A stretch of DNA of 64,000 nt from Halobellus sp. LT62 (GCF_037031285.1 NZ_JAYEZO010000002.1:434001-498000), one strand, 5' to 3'. Positions 52,352 through 61,701 are shown, counted from the first letter of the stretch. The notes: generated by a model not told the origin, from the letters alone. Numbers and translations are program-made.

Positions 52352-55300
52352 ATGGCTGATTCGTCTGCTATTCTGAACGCACTTCACGGGGTGGCTTCCC
52401 GTATTACCGATGATAGTAGTGAACGGGACGTTGAGACTGCTTTTCTCCAAGAGGGGTTCTTCACACAGTTAGGCTATCAGGGAATCGGACACGACCTTCG
52501 GAGCGAGTGGAAACTTCCTGATGACCGACGCCCGGACTATGCGACCCTGAACGATAATCAGGCTGTCACCGCTGTCTATGAGTTCAAGAATCCGAGTGAA
52601 GACCTATCCGGACACGAATCTCAACTCTTCCACTACACCAAGGAACTCAAGGCTGAGTACGGGGTTCTTCTCAATGGACGCGAGTTCCGGTTATTCAGAC
52701 GAACAAACGGCTCTCATACCCGCTTGGTAACGCTGAACCTCGCTGATGCAACCCAATCTGATGTTCGGGAACTCTCGGGTGCGTTGGAGAAGCCAACGTG
52801 GGACACGACCGACCCGGATATTATCACTCAATACGTCGGAGAACTTGAGCCGGTTTCTCTTGAGGATGAACTTGGGCGAGAAGAGTTCTTTGAGACGTTT
52901 AGATTGGAAGAGGGGAGTCCCTTCGCTGAACTTGTTATATCTTCTATGGAACTTCTTCACGAACTCCGAGATGAGCAAGAAGCGAAGTTCGTTGAAGGGG
53001 CCTACGACTTTTGGGATGCTTCATACGCAAGTGAGCCGGATGATATTCCGGATTCGTGGGAGCCGTTCATCGATGGGGAGCAGTCTCTTCGTGACTTTAT
53101 GTTCTGCTTGGAGTCCGGTCACGCGCTACTCGCCCGGCTTCTGTTGGCAAAAGCGAGTGAAGACCACGATTTCTTCCCCGACAACAGGGGACTCCGTAGG
53201 TACTTTGATGAACTTCCCGGCTTCGGGGATGAGATTGATTTAGACGCTTACCCCGTTGCCGCTCACGGATTGATTGATGATATGCGGAATCAACTTGTTG
53301 AGAGTCTGTTTGAGGATGACCTGTTCATTTGGTGGACTGATGCGTTCCAAGAGTCTACAACCTCTCAGCACGCAAATCCATTCAATCGCTTCCGAGATGT
53401 GGCCCGTGAAGGGAGTGGCGTTACCCGAGTGAGCGACCCCGTCCGAGAGAAATTTAGCCGGGCTGTGGCTAACGTGTTCTTCTCCATTCTGAAGTTCGAC
53501 TTTTCACGGATAGAGGGCGACCCGTTGGGGAACCTCTATCAGCGGTACTTCGACCCTGAGACGCGGAAGGCCCTTGGTGAGTTCTACACCCCACAGCCCG
53601 TGATTGATTACATTATGGACGGGGTAGATTATGATGTAGGAGTTTCCGCTGAACGCTTGATTGACCCTGCCTGTGGCTCAGGGACGTTCCTTGTTGAAGC
53701 GGTGAGGCGATACAAGCAGGACGTTCGACGATACAACGACGACCCCGATTGGGAGAATCATCTTACGGAACTATGCTCTCGCCCACACATCGTTGGGCTT
53801 GATATTCACCCGTTTGCCGTGCTAATGGCCCAAATCCGGTTTATGGTGGAAATCCTGCCGGAGTACCGAGAAGCCAAGCGGAACAATCCTCAGTTCACGA
53901 TTCGACGGCTCCCGATATTCCGAACAGACAGCCTTCGGAATGAGCGAGAGAGTACCGGGGCAGACCTTGGAAGTGACGGACAACGACAACTCACCTTTGA
54001 TTCGCTCACCGAAGACAATCAGGACGTACTCATTCCTGTTCCTCTCCCCGTTGAGGTGGATGAAGATGAAGTGGAAGAGACGGACGGCGAGTTCCTTGTT
54101 CAGCGCGTCCGTATGCCGCTATTCAATACGATTCAACTACAAACCAATGTGAGCAATTTCGGGGAGTATTTCGCGGCTCTACAGGGCGTCTTGGACGTTG
54201 TAAAGTACCATATGAGCGAAGAATGGTGGGAGTATGGTGGCGGTCTTCAGGAAGGTATCTCACGCTATACAACGCGAGAGTATGAGGGTGTAGAGGAGTT
54301 CTTCGCGCCGTATGTTGATGATATTCTGAGTACCGTCCGATACCTACGGGAAGAACACGGTGACGGTCGCCTGTTCAAGATGTTGGAAGACAGCGTTCTG
54401 TCGCTTGTTGTGAAGAACTACTTGGACTACGAATACGTGGTCGGGAATCCCCCTTACGTCCGGATTCAACATCTACCTGATTCTCAGAAGGACTACTTCG
54501 CTCAGTTGTACGACTCTACGACAGGGAATTACGACATTTACTGTCCCTTCTACGAACGGGGATTAGATTGGCTCAGCGAGGGAGATGGTCGGCTTGGATT
54601 CATCACACCGAATCAGTTTATGGTGACAGACTATGGGGAAGGAATCCGGAAGGTGATGCTCCAAGAAGCCCAAATCGATGAGATATACGATTTCCGAGAT
54701 TCGGGTGTGTTTGAAGACGCAACAAACTACCCGGCAATAGTAATCCTGAGCGATGAGGATGATGAATCAATTCGCCGGGAGAATCAAATCCGCTGTGTCC
54801 GGGTGAAAGCGAACGTGGATGATGATAGTGGAAGAGCGTTGGATGAAGAGATTATTCAGGCTGTTCGTGACCACCGAGGAGAACCGGGGTATAGCGATGA
54901 ATATATTGATGTTTTTGATTATCCACAGGGTGAACTCGGAGAGGGTTATTGGCCCCTGATGCCGCCTGAAGAACTTCAAGTTTTCAACAAACTCGCAAAT
55001 CAAGGTAATACCTCAATTGGAGAGGCAACTGATGCGGTATTCCAAGGTATTCGTACAAGCAAGAACAAAGTGTATATCGTTGAGGTGTTGGATGCAGACC
55101 GGATTGAATCAACGGACACGGGCGGAACGGTTACAGTAATTCCTTCAGGGTTCTCAGAAGAGTTTGAAATTGAGACAGACCTGTTACGTCCGTTCTTACA
55201 AGGGAATGACGTTGAACGGTGGCGAGGGGAGTGGTCGGGGAGTCACGTTATCTACCCATACCACGTTCAGAATGACGACGGTGAGCGGAGCGCCACCTTG

Positions 55301-56209
55301 TACTCAGAAGAAGAACTACGGCAAGAGACTCCGTTGACGTGGGAGTATTTCCGGGCCTACGAAGATGAACTTAGAGGAAGAGAGAGGGGGGCTTGGGAAG
55401 ATAGCGATACTTGGTGGGAGTTCGGTAGAACACAGAATCTTGAGAAATTTGAACAGCGGAAAATTGTTCAGGCCCATATCTGTAGAAATGCTACGTTTAT
55501 GATAGATGAAGCGGGGACGTGGTACTTCACTACAGCATATGGGGTCTTGCTTGAGCCGGACTACCGAGAAATCACCGAAGAGGTTGCTTGTCAACTGAAC
55601 TCAAAGGCTCTTGATTTCTACTTCAAGCACATCACCACGGTCAAGGCAGGGGGATACTACGAATACCGCTCTCAGTATGTTGAGAAACTTCCCTGTGTGG
55701 TTAGCGAGAATTCTTCCTTCCCGGTGATGCGGGAAAAATCGGAATCTATCGTAGATACCATCGATTTAGAAAGTAAGACAGAACGCTTCCCGGAAGCCTA
55801 CTTGGGTGACTTTGAGGGCGAGTTAGATTACATTGATTACGAATGGCAAACACGCCGGTATCCGGTGGATGCTCACATACAGGCACAGGCAGACGGGACG
55901 TTCGCTGTCGAAGCCGGACGGTCGGATAGCATCACAGACCCACGGATGGATAGCCAAGACCGCGCCAAGTACGTTCACGCCGCTGTAGATGGCCGCAACG
56001 TGAAGAGCGGGGAAGAGATGAGTATCCCCATTCCTCGGCGAGATACAGGCGTGAGGGCGCTCTTGGATGCGTTAGAGGAAGACAGGGAGACTGTAGAGAA
56101 TACGGATATTGGTGAGTTGGAAGCCGATATTGACCAAGCCGTGTATAAGATGTTTGAGTTGACTGAGGAAGAGCGCGAAGTGATTGAAGACTACTTGGAA
56201 GTGTTCTGA
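52352..56209 (+). CDS. Single-chain restriction-modification enzyme (type IIG-like, adenine methyltransferase)
   Basis: 1285 aa. N-terminal nuclease-like domain with RRPDYAT...AVYEFKNP (PD-(D/E)XK shape, about residues 60-80). A helical connector follows, then an N6-adenine methyltransferase with GEFYTPQPVIDYIMD, motif I DPACGSGTFL (about 440) and motif IV VGNPPYVRIQHL (about 698). The C-terminal about 350 residues should recognise the DNA target. It resembles Eco57I-type enzymes, which cut and methylate with one polypeptide. Start ATG 52352; a TTG at 52340 is possible. No separate helicase or specificity gene is nearby. Confidence 0.87.
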   Translation: MADSSAILNALHGVASRITDDSSERDVETAFLQEGFFTQLGYQGIGHDLRSEWKLPDDRRPDYATLNDNQAVTAVYEFKNPSEDLSGHESQLFHYTKELKAEYGVLLNGREFRLFRRTNGSHTRLVTLNLADATQSDVRELSGALEKPTWDTTDPDIITQYVGELEPVSLEDELGREEFFETFRLEEGSPFAELVISSMELLHELRDEQEAKFVEGAYDFWDASYASEPDDIPDSWEPFIDGEQSLRDFMFCLESGHALLARLLLAKASEDHDFFPDNRGLRRYFDELPGFGDEIDLDAYPVAAHGLIDDMRNQLVESLFEDDLFIWWTDAFQESTTSQHANPFNRFRDVAREGSGVTRVSDPVREKFSRAVANVFFSILKFDFSRIEGDPLGNLYQRYFDPETRKALGEFYTPQPVIDYIMDGVDYDVGVSAERLIDPACGSGTFLVEAVRRYKQDVRRYNDDPDWENHLTELCSRPHIVGLDIHPFAVLMAQIRFMVEILPEYREAKRNNPQFTIRRLPIFRTDSLRNERESTGADLGSDGQRQLTFDSLTEDNQDVLIPVPLPVEVDEDEVEETDGEFLVQRVRMPLFNTIQLQTNVSNFGEYFAALQGVLDVVKYHMSEEWWEYGGGLQEGISRYTTREYEGVEEFFAPYVDDILSTVRYLREEHGDGRLFKMLEDSVLSLVVKNYLDYEYVVGNPPYVRIQHLPDSQKDYFAQLYDSTTGNYDIYCPFYERGLDWLSEGDGRLGFITPNQFMVTDYGEGIRKVMLQEAQIDEIYDFRDSGVFEDATNYPAIVILSDEDDESIRRENQIRCVRVKANVDDDSGRALDEEIIQAVRDHRGEPGYSDEYIDVFDYPQGELGEGYWPLMPPEELQVFNKLANQGNTSIGEATDAVFQGIRTSKNKVYIVEVLDADRIESTDTGGTVTVIPSGFSEEFEIETDLLRPFLQGNDVERWRGEWSGSHVIYPYHVQNDDGERSATLYSEEELRQETPLTWEYFRAYEDELRGRERGAWEDSDTWWEFGRTQNLEKFEQRKIVQAHICRNATFMIDEAGTWYFTTAYGVLLEPDYREITEEVACQLNSKALDFYFKHITTVKAGGYYEYRSQYVEKLPCVVSENSSFPVMREKSESIVDTIDLESKTERFPEAYLGDFEGELDYIDYEWQTRRYPVDAHIQAQADGTFAVEAGRSDSITDPRMDSQDRAKYVHAAVDGRNVKSGEEMSIPIPRRDTGVRALLDALEEDRETVENTDIGELEADIDQAVYKMFELTEEEREVIEDYLEVF

Positions 56210-56213
56210 AGAC

Positions 56214-57296
56214 CTACCAACCACCTTCAAACTCAACTTCAAGACCGCATCTCTCGGCAAATCGCCGTATGTAGCGTATTTTATCCTCTTTGCTCAGATT
56301 GGTGAAGAGGTAGTAACCACCGGGCAATTCTCGGTACGTCTTCATCTCGCGGTTATCAGGGTGGGCCGGATGGTCGTTGATTACGGCATTTTTATTGCCG
56401 GGAACGTAGGGAATTGAGTCCATCTTAGAAATCAAGTCATAGTTCTCAATCAAGTGGCTTACCGCCTCAGCCATTACCTTTGACTGATAGTTATCTCCGA
56501 ATGTGGCTAAGGTTTGTCCGTCGTTCTGAAGCCTAATGACGTAGTCACCGGACGCATCTGTGGAAACTTCAGAAACAGACACGGAAGCACCCTCATCTTC
56601 CTCATCCGGGGAAACAGCACCATCTGAAACTATCTCCGTGTCAATATCCTGAATCAGCCTATCAATCATCTCCTTGGCTTGAGATTCAGCCGGAGAAGAA
56701 ATCGCGTCTGAAACCTCAACGGTCAACAACTCCGTCACTTCTGTAGCCAACCTGTCCTTCTCCGATTCAAGCACTCTCCGGGCTTGTTTCAGATTGTTAA
56801 TTCGGGTGGCAATCTTCTCAGAATTGCCGGTCTGAATGGCGTCCTTGGTGAATGCCCGAAGAATCGTAATCCTCTCCGGAAGATTCTGAAGTTCCGTATC
56901 CGCGAGAGCGTTTACATTGACCTTAGAATCAATAACTTGTCTCCGATAGAACTCATACTCGGCTCCATTGGTTAGAACGCCCCAATTCACGTCTTCGCTC
57001 TTCATATACTCCTGAATCTGTTCTCTATGGTCATCTGTGAGCGGTGTATCAACGCCCTTAGCCTCAATAAACGCGACCGGGGCACCTTCTAAGACTAACG
57101 CATAATCTACCTTGAACGTCCGACGAAAAGCCTTCACCGGGTATTCATGTTGGGTGTCTGCCGGAATTTCCCACCCAAGAAGTTCAAGAAAGTCCTGTAA
57201 GATAGCGGCCTTTGTAGTCGCTTCCCCCATCTGTGGCGAATCCTCTATCGTAGATTGAGCGTGTTCAACATATCTTCTCACCACCTCTTCATCCAT
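56214..57296 (-). CDS. HsdR-N-like (type I restriction enzyme R N-terminal) protein
   Basis: 360 aa. FKVDYALVLEGAPVAFIEAK is the D...E-x-K nuclease core of HSDR_N domains, in a layout that continues REQIQEYMKSEDVNWGVLTN and YEFYRR. No helicase motor follows; instead there is a coiled coil (LKQARRVLESEKDRLATEVT) and a novel C-terminal domain. It converges with the restriction-modification gene, with 4 bp between stops, and is the last gene before the right repeat. Confidence 0.8.
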   Translation of the reverse strand: MDEEVVRRYVEHAQSTIEDSPQMGEATTKAAILQDFLELLGWEIPADTQHEYPVKAFRRTFKVDYALVLEGAPVAFIEAKGVDTPLTDDHREQIQEYMKSEDVNWGVLTNGAEYEFYRRQVIDSKVNVNALADTELQNLPERITILRAFTKDAIQTGNSEKIATRINNLKQARRVLESEKDRLATEVTELLTVEVSDAISSPAESQAKEMIDRLIQDIDTEIVSDGAVSPDEEDEGASVSVSEVSTDASGDYVIRLQNDGQTLATFGDNYQSKVMAEAVSHLIENYDLISKMDSIPYVPGNKNAVINDHPAHPDNREMKTYRELPGGYYLFTNLSKEDKIRYIRRFAERCGLEVEFEGGW

Positions 57297-57523
57297 AATT
57301 GTCTACAGACTGTTCAGCCCAATGTTATCAAAGTATCCGAACAGTCCTTCTAACCCGTATTGTCTGAAGGACAAACGAAGTGGGGTTTTTTCACGGTAGT
57401 CTTGCTAATGTGGGTGGGTAAAGAGAATCAACGGAAGGTCGTGAAAACACGGAAATTAAGGGTTAGAACCCGTTTAGACAGATAGCGCCTCTACACCAAG
57501 GCGGCAAAATCGGACAGGTGCGT

Positions 57524-57598
57524 GTCCGGGTTAGGGTAGTGGACTATCCTTCAGCCTTGTGGAGGCTGAGACGCGGGTTCGATTCTCGCACCCGGACC
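57524..57598 (+). tRNA. tRNA-His (GTG), right copy at the element boundary
   Basis: Same as the left copy except one base in the D-arm region (T at 57545 for C at 44491). All arms and the GTG anticodon are intact, so it could function. The upstream sequence is element DNA with no clear TATA box, so its expression is doubtful. It lies within the right direct repeat (57516-57599). Confidence 0.93.
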
Positions 57599-57636
57599 TT
57601 CTGAGGAACGTAGTGGCGAAGAAGGCCGGAAGGCGA

Positions 57637-57859
57637 AATCGAACCCTGCCAGTCGCGCGCAGCGCAGTAGTGAGCGAGCACGTCTGGATTCGGTTCGATT
57701 CTCGCACCCGGACCTTCTCTCTGAGACTATAACCGACGAGCACCGCGAAGCGTGTGCTCGCCACGAGTGTCGAAGGAGAAGTCGACGAGAGAATCGAATC
57801 AGGGAGCAACTGAGCGCAGCGAAGTTGCGAGTGAGGTTCGATTCTCGCACCCGGACCTT
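57637..57859 (+). repeat. Two relic tRNA-His 3' ends with inverted T-arm fragments
   Basis: Copies of the tRNA-His 3' end (core GGTTCGATTCTCGCACCCGG) recur at 57692-57718 and 57835-57859, after the intact copy ending at 57598. Each is preceded by an inverted piece of its T-arm: AATCGAACC (57637-57645) against GGTTCGATT (57692-57700), and GAGAATCGAA (57789-57798) against TTCGATTCTC (57838-57847). Inside the second lies a hairpin GCAACT-GAGCGCAGCGA-AGTTGC (57806-57828). The remaining gap to 57,994 holds only the promoter of the next gene. Confidence 0.75.
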
Positions 57860-57994
57860 GACGATCTAGCCCATCGCTGTCGCGCAATTTTCGGTCGTAC
57901 ACCGGAAGGGACATCGGAAGGATAGTCACAGACCAGCAACTCAGAGAATGCACTGACCATCGAATTTTATTGTGCACTGGATTCAGCGGGACGT

Positions 57995-59848
57995 ATGGCG
58001 AGTTCGGATTCCCAAACGTTCAGTGATTTCGTTACTGGGGACAAGCAGTTCGAGGTTCCCCTCTATCAGCGGAATTATTCGTGGGAGAAAGACCACGTAG
58101 AGGATCTTTGGGACGACCTGGTCGAGGCCGTCGAAATGGATCGTGACCACTACATCGGCACGTTCCTGCTGATGGATGATGATAGAGCGGATGATTCCGC
58201 TCACAAAATCATCGACGGCCAGCAGCGACTCACAACGCTAACGATTCTACTCTTCGAACTGCAGGAGAGACTCGATGAACTCGGCAAGGAAACGGAGGCT
58301 CGGAAGATCCGTGGCGAATATATCGCCAGATACGGCGATCAGAAACTGACGCTGGCCGGCGACGACAAGACGTTCTTCAAGCGGACGATTATGGAAAATG
58401 TCCTCGATGACAACCGGAAGGGACAGAAGCCGAATGCACTTTCCGATGTCGAGACTGCCAGTCCATCTCAGGGCCGACTTCTCAAAACGAAGGAGCTAAT
58501 CCGAGTATGGCTCAGAGAGGGTGTTCCTGAGAGTAGCTCTCACGAGGATTATGTCGACTTCTGCATCGATCTCTACCATAAGATCCAGTCGCTCCCGCTT
58601 TTGGAGTACACCGTCAGCTCTCGAAGCGAGGCGGCCCGAATATTCCAGACCGTCAACGACCGCGGGAAGTCGCTCACCGATCTAGAGATCACGAAAAGCT
58701 ACCTTATGCACCGTGTGTCCCTCTTAGAGAACGAGGACGAAGCAGACTCATCGATCGAATCCATTCAGGACTCGTTCAACGAAATCTACGATTCGATCGA
58801 GAATATCTCGTCGGGGCCCAGTGAGGATCGCGTACAGCGATACCATTTCATTATGTGGGACGACGAGTGGGGGACTGGCTGGGATCAGCGGCACTATCAA
58901 AACCACCTCGAACACCTCAAAGAAGACTTCCGGGCGGTCGGGAGTGTCGAGGAAATTCTACGCTACGTTCAGGAATTGGAGCGGATGTTCGGAAAGCTCG
59001 ATGAACTCTATAATTACACCGAAAGGGACGATCTCGACAACAAATGCATCGAGACTCGTCTCTCCAATCTGTTCATCGCAGGCCGATTGGCGAATTTCTA
59101 TCCGTTGTTGATGGTTGCGTACGACCAGTACACCCGCGAGGAAGTATCAGAGATGACAGAAGACAAATTCTGTGAACTGCTCGAAAAGGTGGAGACGTTC
59201 ATCGTTCGAACGTATATTATCGAGCAGAAGAGTGCGGATACGGGGCGAACGAGAGTCTATCCCCTTGCAAGAAAGCTCCACTATAACGCGAAAGAGACGG
59301 TCCCGAATTCGATTAGTCCGTTGCATCCAGACGGTGTTATCGAGCGGCTCAAAAAGCGGATCAACGACTACTGTAGTGACTCAAGGCTCGAATCGACGCT
59401 CGGTGAATCGGACGTGTACCGATACTACGGAAGCCGGAAAAGCGAACTCCGACTCCTGCTGTACACCTACGAGAGTTATCTCGAAGATGACGAGGAAGAC
59501 ATTCAGTTCTACGTCGAAGATGTCGTCAACAACAGAGACGATCGATTTTCGATCGAACACGTCTGGCCCCAGACACCGAAGGAAGGGTTCGATGAGGAAA
59601 CCAAGGAGTTGGTGAAACAGCACACTCATCGGCTCGGGAACCTCGCCCTAATGACGCCGGAAGATAACGCCGTGAAAGGGAACGACCCATTCGAGGACAA
59701 AAAGAAGGATTTCACCAGATCGAAGATCCGGATGCTCGAGGCCATCTTCGCGATGGACGAGTGGGGAGTGAATCAAATTGAGAAGCGGGAACAGGGGATG
59801 ATCCGTGTGATCAAAGAACGCTGGCCTGACGAGTATACGGACTCGTAG
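57995..59848 (+). CDS. GmrSD-like type IV restriction endonuclease (DUF262 + DUF1524)
   Basis: 617 aa. DUF262 (GmrS-like) at the N-terminus: FEVPLYQRNYSWEKDHVEDL and IDGQQRLTTLTIL, a DndB/ParB-like NTP-using module. The C-terminal DUF1524 (GmrD-like) carries the HNH-type nuclease FSIEHVWPQTP...HRLGNLALMTPEDNAVKGN. Such single-chain proteins cleave phage DNA with modified (e.g. glucosylated) bases. It lies outside the right tRNA-His repeat, after the relic sites, and has intermediate composition. A TTTTATT box about 27 bp before the ATG supports the start. Confidence 0.92.
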   Translation: MASSDSQTFSDFVTGDKQFEVPLYQRNYSWEKDHVEDLWDDLVEAVEMDRDHYIGTFLLMDDDRADDSAHKIIDGQQRLTTLTILLFELQERLDELGKETEARKIRGEYIARYGDQKLTLAGDDKTFFKRTIMENVLDDNRKGQKPNALSDVETASPSQGRLLKTKELIRVWLREGVPESSSHEDYVDFCIDLYHKIQSLPLLEYTVSSRSEAARIFQTVNDRGKSLTDLEITKSYLMHRVSLLENEDEADSSIESIQDSFNEIYDSIENISSGPSEDRVQRYHFIMWDDEWGTGWDQRHYQNHLEHLKEDFRAVGSVEEILRYVQELERMFGKLDELYNYTERDDLDNKCIETRLSNLFIAGRLANFYPLLMVAYDQYTREEVSEMTEDKFCELLEKVETFIVRTYIIEQKSADTGRTRVYPLARKLHYNAKETVPNSISPLHPDGVIERLKKRINDYCSDSRLESTLGESDVYRYYGSRKSELRLLLYTYESYLEDDEEDIQFYVEDVVNNRDDRFSIEHVWPQTPKEGFDEETKELVKQHTHRLGNLALMTPEDNAVKGNDPFEDKKKDFTRSKIRMLEAIFAMDEWGVNQIEKREQGMIRVIKERWPDEYTDS

Positions 59849-60007
59849 CCCTCCGAAACCCTATCCCGAAACACGCACTCCATCGACAGCGACGCGAGCG
59901 CCCCGGTTGCACCGAGACACCAACCCGCTCGATTTCCACAGATTCGAGAACCATTTCCCAGTTATATGCTCCGAGCGTGCATCTGTTCATCTGTAAGGTG
60001 AACGATT

Positions 60008-60553
60008 ATGAGCACAACCCCCACGACCCGAACCGCGGCTGAGACGACGTTCGGCAACGTCCTCGACTTCGACCTGCAAGGTACCCTCGCCGGGTACTGG
60101 ATCGCCGCGCTGCGCGTGATCACCGGCTACTGGTTCCTGCACGCCGGCTTCACGAAGTTCAGCTTCGTCGCCGGCGAACCGTTCGACGCGAGCGGCTACC
60201 TCCTCAACGCCTCGGGAAGCCCGATCGCCGGCCTGTTCGCGTGGGTCGCCGGGACCCCGTGGCTGCTGGAGTTCACGAACCTCGCGATCCCGCTCGGCGA
60301 GTTCTTCATCGGCCTCGGGCTGATCGTGGGCGCGCTCGTCCGATTGGCCTCGTTCTTCGGGGCCGTCCTGATGACGTTCTTCTACTTGGGGAACGCCGAT
60401 TGGGCGCACGGGCTGGTCAACGGTGACCTGATGGGCCTGCTGCTCTTCGTCACGGTCGCGACCCTCGGTGCGGGCCGGATCCTCGGACTCGACGCCTACC
60501 TCGAAACGCTCGACTTCGCGGACACCCGCGTCGCGAAGTTCTTCCTCGGGTAG
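60008..60553 (+). CDS. DoxX-family membrane protein
   Basis: 181 aa, about four membrane spans, with LRVITGYWFLHAGFTKF and LAIPLGEFFIGLGLIVGALV, as in the DoxX/DoxD group (related to the small subunit of thiosulfate:quinone oxidoreductase). A large partner subunit is not adjacent, so the substrate is open. AAGGTGA at about 59996 gives a Shine-Dalgarno site, and TTATATGC (about 59962) a promoter. Confidence 0.85.
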   Translation: MSTTPTTRTAAETTFGNVLDFDLQGTLAGYWIAALRVITGYWFLHAGFTKFSFVAGEPFDASGYLLNASGSPIAGLFAWVAGTPWLLEFTNLAIPLGEFFIGLGLIVGALVRLASFFGAVLMTFFYLGNADWAHGLVNGDLMGLLLFVTVATLGAGRILGLDAYLETLDFADTRVAKFFLG

Positions 60554-60669
60554 CTCCCGAGCCCTGTCGTCGTTTGGTGACGGTCTCGCTTTCTCTTTTC
60601 TTCTCGTTTGGGGCTGCGCCCACGACGCCGATCCGCGGATATTTTGCTTCCGACACCGACGCTTCGTGT

Positions 60670-61701
60670 ATGGCGATCGACCTCCGAAGTGACACGGTGA
60701 CGCGGCCCTCCGATGCAATGCGCGAGGCGGCCGCGGACGCGCCGGTCGGCGACGATGTCTACGGCGAGGACCCGGCGGTGAACGAACTCGAAGCGGCCGC
60801 GGCCGAGCGGGTCGGCACCGAGGACGCCCTCTACGTCCCGACCGGGACGATGGGCAATCAGATCGCCGCGCGCGTCCACGCCGACCGCGGCACGGAGATT
60901 ATTCTCGATCGGAAATCGCACATCTACTGCTGGGAGCTCGGCGGGCTCGCCCAACTGTCGGGGATCCAGCCCCACCCCGTCGACGCCGACGAGGCGGTTC
61001 CGACGCCCGCACAGATCGAGGAGGCGTACGTCGAGGAGGATCTGCACCGCGCCGGAACCGGACTCCTCGCGCTCGAAAACACGCATAACGGCCGCGGTGG
61101 CGTGGCGGTTCCCGTCGAAACGATCTCGGCGGCGGCCGGGGCGGCACACGACCGCGACGTCCCGGTGCACCTCGACGGCGCACGGTTATTCAACGCCTGC
61201 GTCGCGCTCGACGTCGACCCCGCGCGGATGGTCCGCGACGTCGACTCCGTGCTCTTCTGTCTCTCGAAGGGCCTCGGCGCGCCGGTCGGGTCGATCCTCG
61301 CGGGCGATGCGGACTTCATCGAAGCCGCCCGCCGCGTCCGCAAACTGCTCGGCGGCGGGATGCGACAGGCCGGGATCATCGCCGCACCCGGTCTGCTCGC
61401 GTTAGATAACGTCGAGCGACTCGCGGTCGATCACGAGAACGCCGCCGCGCTCGCGAGCGGACTCGACGCCGTCGAGGGACTGCGAGCCGCGGAGCCGGAC
61501 ACCAACATCGTGCAGGTGTTCACCGACGACCTCGGCGTCCGCGCGGAGGCGTTCATCGAGGCCTGCGAGGGCCGCGGTATCCGCGGCGGTCAACACGGTC
61601 CCTACCTCACGCGCTTCTGCACGCACCTCGACGTGACCCGCGAGGACGTCGACGACGCCGTCGATCGGATTTCCGAGGTCGTCGCCGACTTCCGAGACTG
61701 A
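60670..61701 (+). CDS. ltaE: Low-specificity threonine aldolase
   Basis: 343 aa PLP enzyme that splits threonine (and allo-threonine) into glycine and acetaldehyde. Seen: IDLRSDTVTRPSDAMREA at the start, VPTGTMGNQIAARVHADRGT, LENTHNGRGG, HLDGARLFNACVAL, and the PLP lysine in LFCLSKGLGAPVGS. The start at 60670 is the family N-terminus and follows a GATATTTTG promoter box by about 28 bp. Confidence 0.94.
   Translation: MAIDLRSDTVTRPSDAMREAAADAPVGDDVYGEDPAVNELEAAAAERVGTEDALYVPTGTMGNQIAARVHADRGTEIILDRKSHIYCWELGGLAQLSGIQPHPVDADEAVPTPAQIEEAYVEEDLHRAGTGLLALENTHNGRGGVAVPVETISAAAGAAHDRDVPVHLDGARLFNACVALDVDPARMVRDVDSVLFCLSKGLGAPVGSILAGDADFIEAARRVRKLLGGGMRQAGIIAAPGLLALDNVERLAVDHENAAALASGLDAVEGLRAAEPDTNIVQVFTDDLGVRAEAFIEACEGRGIRGGQHGPYLTRFCTHLDVTREDVDDAVDRISEVVADFRD

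Larger units (their letters stand above)
44546..57599. mobile_element. tRNA-His-integrated element with restriction and nuclease genes (about 13 kb)
   Basis: Bounded by direct repeats 44462-44545 and 57516-57599 (84 bp, one mismatch: C at 44491, T at 57545), each containing a whole tRNA-His gene. The tyrosine recombinase gene sits 160 bp inside the left repeat. Base composition is visibly AT-richer than the flanks, third codon positions are mixed, and several genes use Shine-Dalgarno-like starts. Cargo includes a IIG-like restriction-modification enzyme, an HsdR-N-like protein and other nuclease-like proteins. There is a replication-like remnant but no complete replication or capsid gene, so it looks like an integrative island rather than a full provirus. 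Confidence 0.88.

Noticed and set aside
57551-57977. Minus-strand frames containing repeated CENRT-type peptides
   Set aside because: They are translations of the repeated tRNA-His 3' ends, not proteins.
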